A stretch of DNA of 64,000 nucleotides from Bradyrhizobium sp. WSM1417 (GTDB taxonomy: Bacteria; Pseudomonadota; Alphaproteobacteria; Rhizobiales; Xanthobacteraceae), in NCBI RefSeq assembly GCF_000515415.1, contig NZ_KI911783.1, positions 6,807,831 through 6,871,830 on the forward strand, given 5' to 3'. This document shows, piece by piece, positions 45,156 through 54,032 of this stretch. The number at the start of each line of letters is the position of its first letter. Within the stretch, counting starts at the first letter, position 1. Under the pieces are notes generated by a model. The model was not told the origin of the DNA, searched no databases, and was given only the letters and a program-made list of their open reading frames with translations. A program made the position numbers and the translations under genes.

Positions 45156-45640
45156 CAGGACGGGCTCCCGGCAAGCCGCGTCAGCGCAGGCCCGATAACG
45201 CGGCACAGCGTCCAGTCCTCCAGCATGACGGCACCGAGCGATTTGTAGAACGCGATCGACGGCGCGTTCCAGTCGAGCACCGCCCATTGCAGCCGCGACC
45301 AGCCGTTCTCGACGCATTCCCTGGCAAGGTGCACGAGCAGAGCCTTGCCGAGGCCCCTGCCCCGGTGTGACGGCCGCACATACAAATCTTCGAGATAGAG
45401 GCCGTGGCGGCCGTTGAACGTCGAGAAATTCACAAACCACACCGCGAAGCCGACCGGCTCGCCGTTCCACTCGGCGAGGGCGCAATGGAGTTGCGGTCGC
45501 TCGCCGAACAGTGCGTCGGCGATGTCAGCCTCGGTCGCCTCGACCTCGTGCGAAAGCTTTTCGTACTCGGCGAGCTCGCGGATGAAAGCGAGAACAAGCC
45601 CGGCTTCGCCGGGACGCACACGGCGGATATTGAGCGACAT
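45155..45640 (-). CDS. GNAT family N-acetyltransferase
   Basis: Acetyltransferase of 161 aa, similar to diamine/thialysine N-acetyltransferases. The acetyl-CoA binding motif is LYVRPSHRGRGLGKALLVHLA, with GHLYLEDL-like HGLYLEDLYV ahead of it and DWNAPSIAFYKSLGA after. Start ATG at 45640. It sits between thyA (5-base gap) and folA (overlap), so it is part of their operon; the substrate is not known. Confidence 0.9.
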   Translation of the reverse strand: MSLNIRRVRPGEAGLVLAFIRELAEYEKLSHEVEATEADIADALFGERPQLHCALAEWNGEPVGFAVWFVNFSTFNGRHGLYLEDLYVRPSHRGRGLGKALLVHLARECVENGWSRLQWAVLDWNAPSIAFYKSLGAVMLEDWTLCRVIGPALTRLAGSPS

Positions 45641-45645
45641 CGGCG

Positions 45646-46440
45646 TCAGACCGCGACTGCCGCCTTGATGTGCGGATGCGGATCGTAGCCGACGAGCTCA
45701 AAGTCCTCGTAACTGAAGGAGAAGATGTCCTTCACGTCGGGATTGATCCGCATCACCGGCAGCGCGCGCGGCGCGCGCGTGAGCTGGAGCTTCGCCTGCT
45801 CCAGATGGTTGGAATAGAGATGGGTGTCACCGAACGAATGCACGAAGTCGCCGGGCTTCAAGCCCGTGACCTGCGCCACCATCATGGTGAGCAGCGCGTA
45901 GGAGGCGATGTTGAAGGGTACGCCGAGGAACACGTCAGCCGAGCGCTGATAGAGCTGGCACGACAGCTTGCCGTTTGCGACGTAGAACTGGAACAGGCAG
46001 TGGCACGGCGGCAGCGCCATCTTGTCGACCTCGGCCGGATTCCAGGCCGAGACGATCAGGCGGCGCGAGTCCGGATTGCGCTTGATCATGTCGATCACGT
46101 TCGCGATCTGATCGATGCTGCGTCCGTCCGGCGCTGGCCAGGAGCGCCACTGATGACCGTAGACGGGGCCGAGATCGCCGTTGGCGTCGGCCCACTCGTC
46201 CCAGATGGTGACGCCGTTGTCGCGCAGATATTTGATGTTGGTATCGCCTTTCAGGAACCACAACAGCTCATGCACGATCGCCTTCAGCGGCAGGCGCTTG
46301 GTGGTCAGCATCGGAAAACCGGCAGACAGGTTGAAGCGCATCTGATGGCCGAACACCGACAGCGTGCCGGTGCCGGTCCGGTCGGTCTTTTCGGCGCCGT
46401 CTGAAAGAATCCGCTCGAGCAGGTCCTGATACTGGTGCAT
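45646..46440 (-). CDS. thyA: thymidylate synthase
   Basis: ThyA of 264 aa, methylating dUMP to dTMP. Family sequences: [33 protein letters not shown], the catalytic-Cys motif [33 protein letters not shown] and [15 protein letters not shown]. Length matches the E. coli enzyme (264). It is the first gene of thyA-GNAT-folA. Confidence 0.98.
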   Translation of the reverse strand: MHQYQDLLERILSDGAEKTDRTGTGTLSVFGHQMRFNLSAGFPMLTTKRLPLKAIVHELLWFLKGDTNIKYLRDNGVTIWDEWADANGDLGPVYGHQWRSWPAPDGRSIDQIANVIDMIKRNPDSRRLIVSAWNPAEVDKMALPPCHCLFQFYVANGKLSCQLYQRSADVFLGVPFNIASYALLTMMVAQVTGLKPGDFVHSFGDTHLYSNHLEQAKLQLTRAPRALPVMRINPDVKDIFSFSYEDFELVGYDPHPHIKAAVAV

Positions 46441-46558
46441 GTGCGTGAGCCTTTGGGGAGGCGGCGAATTTAGCGGCCGCCCCCGCGCTGCGACAGCGGC
46501 GATTCGCCATCCATACGCATTATACCCGGAAAAGTGAGCGTTCCCGGTGCAAACGACA

Positions 46559-46585
46559 AGGGGCGGAACTCAGCGTCCCGCCCCT
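46559..46585 (-). terminator. terminator-like hairpin after tctA
   Basis: AGGGGCGG (46559-46566) pairs with CCGCCCCT (46578-46585), an 8-bp stem, about 80 bases downstream of the tctA stop on the minus strand. The following U-content is low (TTGTCGTTTG), so termination may be partial. No gene lies in 46441-46663. Confidence 0.5.
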
Positions 46586-46663
46586 CGTCTATCAGATTGA
46601 TCCTGCTGGCCAACTTGCCAACTTGGGTTCGAGCCACGGCGCGCCGACGCAGGCGCCGCGACC

Positions 46664-48229
46664 CTAGTTTTCGGATTCGGTGAACACCTCGTCGCGCTTG
46701 GCACGCAACGCGGGCAGCACCGTCAGCACCAGGAGGAAGGCCGCGATCGCGAGCAGCACGGCCGAGAGCGGACGCGTCAGGAACACGCTCCAGTCGCCGC
46801 GCGAGATCAGCAGCGCGCGGCGCAGGTTCTCTTCCATCAGCGGTCCGAGCACCATGCCGAGGAGCAGCGGCGCCGGCTCGAAATCGTGCTTGATCAGCCA
46901 GTAGCCGACCAGACCGAACACGCCTGCCAGGATGACGTCGACCGGCGCGTTGTTCACCGAGTAGATGCCGATCGCGCAGAAGATCACGATCGAGGGGAAC
47001 ATCAGCCGGTAGGGGACGCGCAACAGCCGCACCCAGATTCCGACCAGCGGCAGGTTGATGATGATCAGCATCAGATTGCCGATCCACATCGAGGCGATCA
47101 TGCCCCAGACCAGCTCCGGCTGCTTCTGCATCACTTGCGGACCCGGCACGATGCCGTGGATGGTCATCGCACCCACCATCAGCGCCATCACGGCGTTGGG
47201 CGGAATGCCGAGTGTCAGGAGCGGGATGAAGGAGGTCTGCGCCGCGGCATTGTTGGCGCTTTCCGGCGCCGCAACGCCCTCGATCGCACCGCGGCCGAAC
47301 CGCGACGGGTTCTTGGCGATCTTCTTCTCGAGCGTGTAGGACGCAAAGGACGCGATGACGGCGCCACCGCCCGGCAGGATGCCGAGGATCGAGCCGAGCA
47401 CGGTGCCGCGCAGGATCGCAGGCGCCGAGTCGACCAGATCTTTCCTGGTGGGCATCAGGCCGGTGATCTTCTGCTGCACCAGGTCGCGGTTCATCTCGGC
47501 GCCGGCATCGAGATTGCGGATGATCTCGGCGAAGCCAAACACGCCCATCGCCACCGTCGCAAAGCCGAGACCGTCGGCAAGCTCCGGAATGTTGAACGCC
47601 ATGCGCGAGGCGCCGGTCTCGATGTCGGAGCCGACCATCGACAGCATCAGGCCGAACACGATCATCGCGATCGCCTTCAGCACCGAGCCCTTGGCCAGCA
47701 CCACCGCGAAGATCAGGCCGAGCACCATCAGCGAGAAATATTCGGCCGGACCGAACGCCAGCGCGAGCTTGGTCAGCGGCGCGCCGAGCACGGCGATGAG
47801 CACGGTCGCGACGCAGCCGGCAAAGAACGAGCCGATCGCCGCGATGGCCAGCGCCGGGCCGGCACGGCCCTGCTTCGCCATCTGGTGACCATCGATGGCG
47901 GTGACGACCGACGTCGCCTCACCGGGAATGTTGACCAGGATTGAGGTGGTCGAGCCGCCGTACTGGGCGCCATAATAAATGCCGGCGAGCATGATCAGCG
48001 CGCCGACCGGCGGCAATCCGAACGTGATCGGCAGGAGCATCGCCACGGTTGCGACGGTGCCGATACCGGGCAGCACACCGACCAGCGTGCCGACCAATGC
48101 ACCAATCAGGCACATGAGAATATTGATCGAGATCGGGAGCGACAAACCGTAGAGCCACCAGGGTGACCACCAGGAGATCTGAAACACCACACCGAAACCG
48201 AGGCCCAGATTGTGGAAGAGATCGAACAT
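46664..48229 (-). CDS. tctA: tripartite tricarboxylate transporter permease TctA
   Basis: Large membrane subunit, 521 aa, about 11-12 helices. Hallmarks are GVLPGIGTVATVAMLLPITFGLPP, YGAQYGGSTTSILVNIPGEATSVVTAIDGHQMAKQGRAGPALAIAAIGSF, and the duplicated GLMPTRKDL...GILPGGGAVIASFASYTLEKK with GAIEGVAAPESANNAAAQTSFIPLLTLGIPPNAVMALM. It takes up carboxylates with a proton or sodium gradient together with TctB and a TctC binding protein. ATG at 48229 follows GAGGGTGTG. No tctC is adjacent. Confidence 0.95.
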   Translation of the reverse strand: MFDLFHNLGLGFGVVFQISWWSPWWLYGLSLPISINILMCLIGALVGTLVGVLPGIGTVATVAMLLPITFGLPPVGALIMLAGIYYGAQYGGSTTSILVNIPGEATSVVTAIDGHQMAKQGRAGPALAIAAIGSFFAGCVATVLIAVLGAPLTKLALAFGPAEYFSLMVLGLIFAVVLAKGSVLKAIAMIVFGLMLSMVGSDIETGASRMAFNIPELADGLGFATVAMGVFGFAEIIRNLDAGAEMNRDLVQQKITGLMPTRKDLVDSAPAILRGTVLGSILGILPGGGAVIASFASYTLEKKIAKNPSRFGRGAIEGVAAPESANNAAAQTSFIPLLTLGIPPNAVMALMVGAMTIHGIVPGPQVMQKQPELVWGMIASMWIGNLMLIIINLPLVGIWVRLLRVPYRLMFPSIVIFCAIGIYSVNNAPVDVILAGVFGLVGYWLIKHDFEPAPLLLGMVLGPLMEENLRRALLISRGDWSVFLTRPLSAVLLAIAAFLLVLTVLPALRAKRDEVFTESEN

Positions 48230-48236
48230 CACACCC

Positions 48237-48998
48237 TCACTGAACCAGGAAGCGCGGGAACATCGGCATCGGCAGGCCGAGCACGTAGGGGAAGAGCACC
48301 GCGCAGCCGAGCGTCAGGCAGGCGCCGACGATGAGCGCTTCGACCCAGCGCGTCTCATGCGTGCCCATCGCCGCGATCATGAAGCTTGCGAACGCCGTAA
48401 CCACCACCCCAAGCGGACGAATCGCCAGTGCGAAGAACACGATCGAGACCATCACGAAGAGCGGCCCACGCCAGGCATAGTGCGCCATGCCCGGCCCGTC
48501 GGTCAGCAGTCCCGTCAACGCAATGCCGGCGCCAAGTGCGACCAGCAGCCCGCCAAACATCCGCGGCGCCGTGCCGGCGCCGAAGGAGAAGCCGCGCATC
48601 CCCTGCAAATCGCTGGAGGCCCACAGCGCGAACAAGGCGAGCGCCATCAGCACGATCCCGCCGACATAGTCCTGGGCCGACCTGATCGTCATGAAGAATG
48701 TGAGAATCGCCACCGCAAAGATCGGATAGGAATAGATCAGCGCCAGCAGCACATCGGATGACGCCTTCTTCGTGTCACCGCCGGCCGCCCCCAGCAACGC
48801 GCCGGGCGCGCCCGCGAGCAGCGCCGTAGCGTGGCTGATCACCACGGCGGCCGGGCCGCGTCCCGCGCCCCAGCCAAAGATCGTCCCGAACGACCAGATG
48901 AATTCGAAAATCTGCGGCGCTATGGCCAGCAGACAAAAGCTGATCACCACCGAGGTGTTTCGGTTGGCTGTCGCCGAGTGGCCCATCGTATCGGCCAT
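48237..48998 (-). CDS. tctB: TctB family small membrane subunit
   Basis: Membrane protein of 253 aa upstream of tctA. It is longer than typical TctB (about 150-180 aa): residues 1-100 add helices before the usual four-helix core starting near SAQDYVGGIVLMALALFALWASSDL. The core continues FSFGAGTAPRMFGGLLVALGAGIALTGLL and GPLFVMVSIVFFALAIRPLGVVVTAFASFMIA. It stabilises TctA in the transporter. Gap to tctA is 7 bases. Confidence 0.85.
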   Translation of the reverse strand: MADTMGHSATANRNTSVVISFCLLAIAPQIFEFIWSFGTIFGWGAGRGPAAVVISHATALLAGAPGALLGAAGGDTKKASSDVLLALIYSYPIFAVAILTFFMTIRSAQDYVGGIVLMALALFALWASSDLQGMRGFSFGAGTAPRMFGGLLVALGAGIALTGLLTDGPGMAHYAWRGPLFVMVSIVFFALAIRPLGVVVTAFASFMIAAMGTHETRWVEALIVGACLTLGCAVLFPYVLGLPMPMFPRFLVQ

Positions 48999-49093
48999 GC
49001 ATGTCTCCTCCGCGACCCGTAAGCCACGAGCAATGTTGTTCTAATCGGCTGGAAATCGATGCCCCCGCCCGGATCCCTGCCTAGCCATTTTCA

Positions 49094-49624
49094 TTACACA
49101 ATGCCAGCAAAACCCAACAAGCCCCCGACCAGCAAAATCCATAGTGGATTGATGCGCGAGACGGATGCGACCACTGCAACCGTCGCGGTCAGGAGCAGCG
49201 CAGCAAGCGTGCGATCGGTCGACTCGGCGAGGATCAGGGCGCTCGCCGCCATCAAGCCGATCGAGAGCGGAACCAGTGCAGCCTGGATCAGCCCGGGCCA
49301 GCGCGATTGGCTCGGCCGGTTGAGGAGCCGGCTGACATAATAGGCAAGCAGCGCGGTGGGCAGGCACATGGCCAAGGTCGCTGCCAGGGCGCCGGGGATG
49401 CCGGCGACGGCATAGCCGATTAACGTGACGATAAGTACGTTCGGACCTGGTGAGAGCTGCGCGATCGCATAGGCGTCGGCGAACTGCTTGTCGGTCATCC
49501 AGTGATGCACATCGACCGCGATGCGGTGCATCTCGGGCACCGCCGCCGCGGCGCCGCCGACTGCGAACAGCGACATCAGACCGAAGGTCGAGATCAGCGC
49601 CCAGATCGGGTTCTCCGCGTTCAT
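49094..49624 (-). CDS. chromate transporter family half-protein (CHR), second of pair
   Basis: A 176-aa membrane protein with one CHR domain. The motif YAIAQLSPGPNVLIVTLIGYAVAGIPGALAATLAM is characteristic, with FAVGGAAAAVPEMHR near the start. In the short-chain CHR systems two such proteins of opposite topology function as a heterodimer, matching the coupled upstream gene. Chromate efflux is the family role, but half-size proteins may export other anions. ATG at 49624 overlaps the upstream stop as ATGA. Confidence 0.9.
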   Translation of the reverse strand: MNAENPIWALISTFGLMSLFAVGGAAAAVPEMHRIAVDVHHWMTDKQFADAYAIAQLSPGPNVLIVTLIGYAVAGIPGALAATLAMCLPTALLAYYVSRLLNRPSQSRWPGLIQAALVPLSIGLMAASALILAESTDRTLAALLLTATVAVVASVSRINPLWILLVGGLLGFAGIV

Positions 49625-50238
49625 GCTGCTACCTTGCGCCGCGTCAGAGAAGTGGCGCCGATACTGACGGGGATCGCGACCAAGAGCACGGCCTGGAGCG
49701 GCAGGCGAAGGACGCCGATGGCGAGGAAGACGCCCATCATCAGGATGAGCGCCAAGGCGTCCAGCCGCTTGAGCAGCGGCGTCATCATCCGAAAGACCAC
49801 CGCGATCAAGAGGCCGACGGCCGCACATGAGATGCCCGCGAGGATGCGGCGCAGCACCTCCACATCGCCGAACCTGGCGTAGACGATCGCGAGCACCGTC
49901 ATGATCAGCGTGGGCGGCAGCAACAGCCCCGCAAAGGCGGCAATGCCGCCGGCGATCCCGCGCAGCCGCGCGCCGAACACCATTGACAGATTGACGATGT
50001 TGGGCCCGGGCAGGAAATGGCAGAGCGCAAACGTCTCGTTGAACTCGTCCGCCGTCATCCAGCGGTGCTGCTCGACGATGGCCTGCCGGGCGAACACCAA
50101 AACCCCGCCGAAGCCCGCCAGCGACATCCGGGCGAAGGCCAGGAACAGCGCGAGCAAGCCCGGCGGAACGGCGCTGGTGGCGGGACGGTCCGGCTCTTGA
50201 ACTGGTTGTTGGGCGGCCGGTGCGGAATCCTCGGACAT
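49621..50238 (-). CDS. chromate transporter family half-protein (CHR), first of pair
   Basis: A 205-aa membrane protein with one CHR domain. The motif FALCHFLPGPNIVNLSMVFGARLRGIAGGIAAFAGLLLPP and LAGFGGVLVFARQAIVEQHRWMTADEFNE identify it. A Pro-rich cytoplasmic N-terminus (residues 1-28) precedes the first helix. It is coupled to the second CHR gene. The pair is the only gene unit between the TctB gene and ssrA. Confidence 0.9.
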   Translation of the reverse strand: MSEDSAPAAQQPVQEPDRPATSAVPPGLLALFLAFARMSLAGFGGVLVFARQAIVEQHRWMTADEFNETFALCHFLPGPNIVNLSMVFGARLRGIAGGIAAFAGLLLPPTLIMTVLAIVYARFGDVEVLRRILAGISCAAVGLLIAVVFRMMTPLLKRLDALALILMMGVFLAIGVLRLPLQAVLLVAIPVSIGATSLTRRKVAA

Positions 50239-50359
50239 GTCAGGAGCTTAGAACGCCGGCCGGCGCGCGGCCAAGCCTGCCGGGAACCTATCCAAAGGGA
50301 ACCTCGGAATGGTCGCTCGAAACACCTGTTATTTGAAACCTTTGCCCCCTATATTGGGA

Positions 50360-50690
50360 GTGCCGGTTCGCCGGCTATGGAAATAAACGGTCGTCGCAAT
50401 AAACCATTCGGACCCGGGGGCGGTACCCGGCGCCTCCACCAAAGCCCACCAGTGGGCTAGCCCTGAAGGCGGGCTTTGGCGGGGGCGAAATAGGATCGAC
50501 GAGGGCGTAAAGGGCGTTCTTTTTCTCGGTATTGTTCCGCCGTTATCGGGCTATGCAATAGTTGCCAACGACAACTTTGCTCCGGTTGCTCAGGCTGCGT
50601 AACGCAGTTTGAAAAACCATTCTGAAGTCCTAACGGGTTAAGCTCCGTTAGGCGGGGTTCGGAGGCACCTGGCAACAGAAGCCTCCACTT
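50360..50690 (+). ncRNA. ssrA: transfer-messenger RNA, circularly permuted two-piece type
   Basis: Permuted alphaproteobacterial tmRNA. The acceptor piece ends GCCTCCACCA with the CCA at 50439-50441; its T-arm reads CCGGG-GGCGGTA-CCCGG. A linker of about 39 nt follows. The coding piece begins GGGGGCG at 50481, which pairs over 7 bp (one G-U) with CGCCTCC of the acceptor piece, followed by the usual AAATAGGATCGACG. The tag frame starts with the resume codon GCC at 50564 and encodes ANDNFAPVAQAA, ending in TAA at 50600-50602. A hairpin GGAGGC...GCCTCC lies near the 3' end. Outer ends are approximate; a TATATT at 50350-50355 may be the -10 box. Confidence 0.92.
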
Positions 50691-50803
50691 ACCTCTTATT
50701 TCCTACCCCGCGGGGACTCCTGTTGACCCGTCAGGCGCGGTACTATTGCGGCTTGGCGAGTCGGGCCGGCAGGGCCCAGCTCCTGGCATGCAACAGGACC
50801 ACC

Positions 50804-51319
50804 ATGGCGACCGATCATATCCGATACGATGTGCTGGCCCGCGACGCGCTGCGCGGCGTGTTGCGCAAGGTGCTGACCGACGCCGCGTCCCAGGGACTGC
50901 CCGGCGAGCATCATTTCTTCATCACCTTCGTGTCGAAGGCCGAGGGCGTTAAATTGTCGTCGCGGCTGCTGGCCCAATATCCGGAAGAGATGACGATCAT
51001 CCTGCAGCACCAGTTCTGGGATCTGACCGTGCTCGAGGACCGCTTCGAGGTCGGCCTGTCCTTCGGGGGCATTCCGGAGCGGCTGATCGTGCCGTTCAGC
51101 GCCATCAAGAGCTTCCTCGATCCGTCCGTGAAATTCGGCCTCCAGTTCGACACCTCCGATGTCGCCGACGTTTCGGCCGAGACATTGCCGGCCGCTCCCG
51201 CCCCGTCCGCGGTCGCGGTGCCCCCTGCCACTGAACCGGCGGAAGGCACTGAGGAGCCGGCGGCCCCGAACCAGGGCGGCGCCGAAGTCGTGCGATTGGA
51301 TCGTTTCCGCAAGAAATGA
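50804..51319 (+). CDS. sspB: SspB-type adaptor for ClpXP, alphaproteobacterial form
   Basis: Adaptor of 171 aa that tethers ssrA-tagged proteins to ClpXP. The tag-binding core is residues about 1-120 (DHIRYDVLARDALRGVLRKVLTD, EHHFFITFVSKAEGVKLS, DLTVLEDRFEVGLSFGGIPERLIVPFSAIKSFLDPSVKFGLQF). A flexible Pro/Ala/Glu linker follows, ending in the ClpX-binding tail VVRLDRFRKK. ATG at 50804 follows AGGACCACC; an upstream frame to 50723 overlaps the 3' flank of ssrA and is rejected. The close placement next to ssrA (113 bases) suits their joint role. Confidence 0.93.
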   Translation: MATDHIRYDVLARDALRGVLRKVLTDAASQGLPGEHHFFITFVSKAEGVKLSSRLLAQYPEEMTIILQHQFWDLTVLEDRFEVGLSFGGIPERLIVPFSAIKSFLDPSVKFGLQFDTSDVADVSAETLPAAPAPSAVAVPPATEPAEGTEEPAAPNQGGAEVVRLDRFRKK

Positions 51320-51373
51320 TCTAGATCAGGCTGGAGCCGGTCGCAGGCGGCCAAACTCCCTATATAGAGGCAC

Positions 51374-52879
51374 ATGAAGAGGCCGCGTGGCATTTCGCGC
51401 GGCGGAATGGATGTGCTCATGGCCAAAACTTCCCTCTCGAAGACTTCCCGCTCGACGGCTGCCCGCGCGAAGACAGACCGCTCCTCGCGCCCGGCGACCC
51501 GCACCGAGACCGACAGCTTCGGCCCGATCGAGGTCCTCGCCGATCGCTATTGGGGCGCGCAGACCGAACGCTCGCGGCAGAATTTTCGCATCGGCATCGA
51601 TCGCATACCGATCTCGCTCGTGCACGCGCTCGGCATCGTCAAGCTCGCCGCGGCGCAGACCAACCAGGAGCTCGGCCTGCTCGACCAGCGCCGCGCCAAC
51701 GCCATCATCCGCGCCGCCCGCGAGGTAATCGAGGGCAAGCTGGACGATCATTTCCCGCTGGTGGTGTGGCAGACCGGCTCGGGCACGCAGAGCAACATGA
51801 ATCTCAACGAGGTCATCGCCAACCGCGCCAATGAGCTCCTGGGCGGCGAGCTCGGCGCCAAGAAGCCGGTGCATCCCAACGATCACGTCAACATGAGCCA
51901 GTCGTCGAATGACTCGTTCCCGACCGCGATGCACATCGCGGCGGCAAGCCGCATCACCGCCGATCTCGTCCCTGCGCTCGGCGAATTGCTGCGCGCGCTG
52001 TGCAAGAAGGAGAAGGAGTTCGCAAAGATCGTCAAGATCGGCCGCACCCACACCCAGGACGCGACGCCGCTGACGCTCGGCCAGGAATTTTCCGGCTATG
52101 CCGCGCAGGTCGAAAGCGGCATCGCCCGGCTCAAGGTCGCGGTGAAGGAGCTCTATCCGCTGGCGCAGGGTGGCACCGCCGTCGGCACCGGGCTGAATTC
52201 GAAGCCGCGCTTTGCAAAACTGTTCGCAAAGCACGCGGCCAGCATCACGAAGCTGCCCTTCACCAGTGCTGCCAACAAATTCGAGGCACTGGCCTCGAAC
52301 GACGCCTACGTGTCCGTGCACGGCGCCATCAATTCGGTCGCGACAGGCCTGTTCAAGATCGCCAACGACATCCGCCTGCTCGGATCGGGTCCGCGGTCGG
52401 GCCTCGGCGAACTGATGCTGCCGGAGAACGAGCCGGGCTCCTCGATCATGCCGGGCAAGGTCAATCCGACGCAGTGCGAGGCGATGACGATGGTGTGCTG
52501 CCAGGTGTTCGGCAATCACACTGCGATTACGGTCGCCGGCAGCCAGGGCCATTTCGAGCTCAACGTCTACAAGCCCGTGCTGGCCTACAACATGCTGCAC
52601 TCGATCCGGCTGATGGCGGACGCAGCGCGCTCCTTCACCGAGCATTGCGTCAGCGGCATCCGCGCCGACGAGAAGCGCATCAAGGAGCTGATGCAGCGTT
52701 CGCTGATGCTGGTGACGGCGCTCGCCCCCAAGATCGGCTACGACAACGCGGCCAAGGTGGCCAAAACGGCGCATGCCAACGGCACCACTCTGAAAGAAGA
52801 GGCGCTGCGGCTCGGCTTCGTCTCGGCGGAGGAGTTCGACCGCCTGGTGCGCCCCGAGAAGATGACCAGCCCGGGATAA
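51374..52879 (+). CDS. fumC: fumarate hydratase, class II
   Basis: Class II fumarase, 501 aa from the first ATG. Compared with the usual 463 aa it has a Ser/Thr/Arg-rich N-terminal extension of about 40 residues; starts at 51407 or 51419 would shorten it. The signature [11 protein letters not shown] begins at Gly355. The substrate-binding residues are in [39 protein letters not shown] and [17 protein letters not shown]. The enzyme hydrates fumarate to malate in the TCA cycle and lacks the oxygen-sensitive iron-sulfur cluster. Confidence 0.97.
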   Translation: MKRPRGISRGGMDVLMAKTSLSKTSRSTAARAKTDRSSRPATRTETDSFGPIEVLADRYWGAQTERSRQNFRIGIDRIPISLVHALGIVKLAAAQTNQELGLLDQRRANAIIRAAREVIEGKLDDHFPLVVWQTGSGTQSNMNLNEVIANRANELLGGELGAKKPVHPNDHVNMSQSSNDSFPTAMHIAAASRITADLVPALGELLRALCKKEKEFAKIVKIGRTHTQDATPLTLGQEFSGYAAQVESGIARLKVAVKELYPLAQGGTAVGTGLNSKPRFAKLFAKHAASITKLPFTSAANKFEALASNDAYVSVHGAINSVATGLFKIANDIRLLGSGPRSGLGELMLPENEPGSSIMPGKVNPTQCEAMTMVCCQVFGNHTAITVAGSQGHFELNVYKPVLAYNMLHSIRLMADAARSFTEHCVSGIRADEKRIKELMQRSLMLVTALAPKIGYDNAAKVAKTAHANGTTLKEEALRLGFVSAEEFDRLVRPEKMTSPG

Positions 52880-52955
52880 ATTCCGAATTCCGATAGCCAT
52901 CCGTAATGATACGGAGCCCCAAGCTCCATTAAATGTAGGGCTTAAAGGACGGGAT

Positions 52956-52969
52956 TTGATTACCGTCAA
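52956..52969 (+). promoter_or_regulatory. FixK/FNR-type binding site
   Basis: TTGATTACCGTCAA matches the FixK2 consensus TTGA-N6-TCAA and differs from the TTGAT-N4-ATCAA palindrome at one position. It lies 87 bases after fumC and about 190 bases before the DUF4169 gene. If centred at -41.5, transcription would start near 53003; TGTTAC at 52989-52994 could be the -10 box. A GGGGCGG hairpin follows at 53004-53020. Confidence 0.6.
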
Positions 52970-53156
52970 TGTCGCGGCGGGATTTGCGTGTTACGCAGCC
53001 CCTCCGCCCCCGCGGGGCGGAATTCATCGTTTGATGGCCCAAGGGTCGATTGACGAGGACAAGCGAATGGCGATCAAATCTCATTGGGCGCAGTGCGGCG
53101 CACAGTTTCTGAATGTTTCATCCTGCCCACGGAGGATCGGATGATGGAGACGCGAC

Positions 53157-53345
53157 ATGGGGAACGTCATCAACCTGAATCGTTTCCGGAAGCGCGCCGA
53201 GCGGCAAGCCACGGCGAAGCAGGCGGACGCCAACCGAACGAAGTTCGGCCGCACGAAGGCGGAGCGGTCGGCGGAGGAGACGCGCGCGGACCAGGCGAAG
53301 GCGCACCTGGACCAGCACCAGATCGATCCCGAGGAGCAGCCATGA
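53157..53345 (+). CDS. DUF4169 family protein
   Basis: A 62-aa, highly charged helical protein. The DUF4169 N-terminal motif MGNVINLNRFRKRAERQ and FGRTKAER are recognisable. The function of the family is unknown; it occurs widely in alphaproteobacteria next to a ribbon-helix-helix gene. ATG at 53157 follows GGAGACGCGAC. It overlaps the next gene by ATGA, so the two are co-translated. Confidence 0.85.
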   Translation: MGNVINLNRFRKRAERQATAKQADANRTKFGRTKAERSAEETRADQAKAHLDQHQIDPEEQP

Positions 53346-53596
53346 AGTCGCCCGTCGTGAAACGGTCGATCGTCGTCGCCGGTCACAAGACCAGCGTCAG
53401 CCTGGAAGAGGCGTTCTGGAACGGCATGAAGGAGATCTCGGGCCTGCGCAACATGACGCTGTCCGAGCTGGTCGGCGAGATCGACGGCAACCGCCAGCAG
53501 GGCAATCTGTCCTCGGCGATCCGCCTGTTCGTGCTCGACTACTTCAAGAGCCGCGCCATGGCCGCCATCCAGGCGGAAAAGGTCCCGGCCCAGTAG
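53342..53596 (+). CDS. ribbon-helix-helix domain protein
   Basis: An 84-aa protein of the RHH_4 type. The N-terminal strand (VVKRSIVVAGHKTSVSLEEAFWNGMKEIS) and the helices that follow (MTLSELVGEID, SSAIRLFVLDYFKSR) fit a DNA-binding dimer. Targets are unknown. It is translationally coupled to the DUF4169 gene and lies 140 bases upstream of feoA, on the same strand. Confidence 0.85.
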   Translation: MKSPVVKRSIVVAGHKTSVSLEEAFWNGMKEISGLRNMTLSELVGEIDGNRQQGNLSSAIRLFVLDYFKSRAMAAIQAEKVPAQ

Positions 53597-53660
53597 CCGT
53601 CTTGGTGCCGAGCTTGGCGCCCGATCCTGGCGCCGATCGCCTCCGTCACGAAGCTGGTAC

Positions 53661-53677
53661 TTTAAAATCACTCTAAG
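53661..53677 (+). promoter_or_regulatory. Irr (ICE)-like element upstream of feoA
   Basis: TTTAAAATCACTCTAAG resembles the Irr box TTTAGAA-N3-TTCTAAA known from Bradyrhizobium, with three mismatches in the 14 conserved positions. It lies 60 bases upstream of the feoA ATG. The location in front of an iron transporter supports the assignment; proof would need binding data. Confidence 0.45.
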
Positions 53678-53736
53678 GTGCAGTTTCAGCGACCGAGCGC
53701 GCTTGACCTCGATGCCCTGCGTTGAAAATACAGGGC

Positions 53737-54012
53737 ATGACCGACATCCATGATACGCGACCGCAGATGCCGCTGGGCCTGGCCCAGCGCGGCTATACCG
53801 GCGTCATCCAGCACCTTTCCCCCAAGGACGCAGGCTCGGCGCTCTCGGACATCGAGCTCGAGAGCCGGCTGATCGAGCTCGGCTTCGTCGAGGGCGCCCG
53901 GGTCGAGGTCCTGCACGAGGGTCTGGTCGGACGCGACCCGATTGCAGTGCGGGTCGACAGCATCACCATCGCGGTCCGCCGTCGCGAAGCCATGGCCATC
54001 ATCGTCGCCTGA
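53737..54012 (+). CDS. feoA: ferrous iron transport protein A
   Basis: FeoA, 91 aa, an SH3-like protein that assists FeoB. Typical residues are LESRLIELGFVEGARVEVLHEGLVGRDPIAVRVDSITIAVRRREAMAI. ATG at 53737 is chosen over a TTG at 53722 because AGGGC precedes it. It is followed by feoB after 20 bases. Confidence 0.94.
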   Translation: MTDIHDTRPQMPLGLAQRGYTGVIQHLSPKDAGSALSDIELESRLIELGFVEGARVEVLHEGLVGRDPIAVRVDSITIAVRRREAMAIIVA

Positions 54013-54032
54013 AGCGACCGGACCCCAACTTC

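Noticed and set aside
50723..50803. Longer N-terminus for SspB
   Set aside because: Extra residues do not fit the family and overlap the ssrA 3' flank; the ATG at 50804 matches the SspB start.
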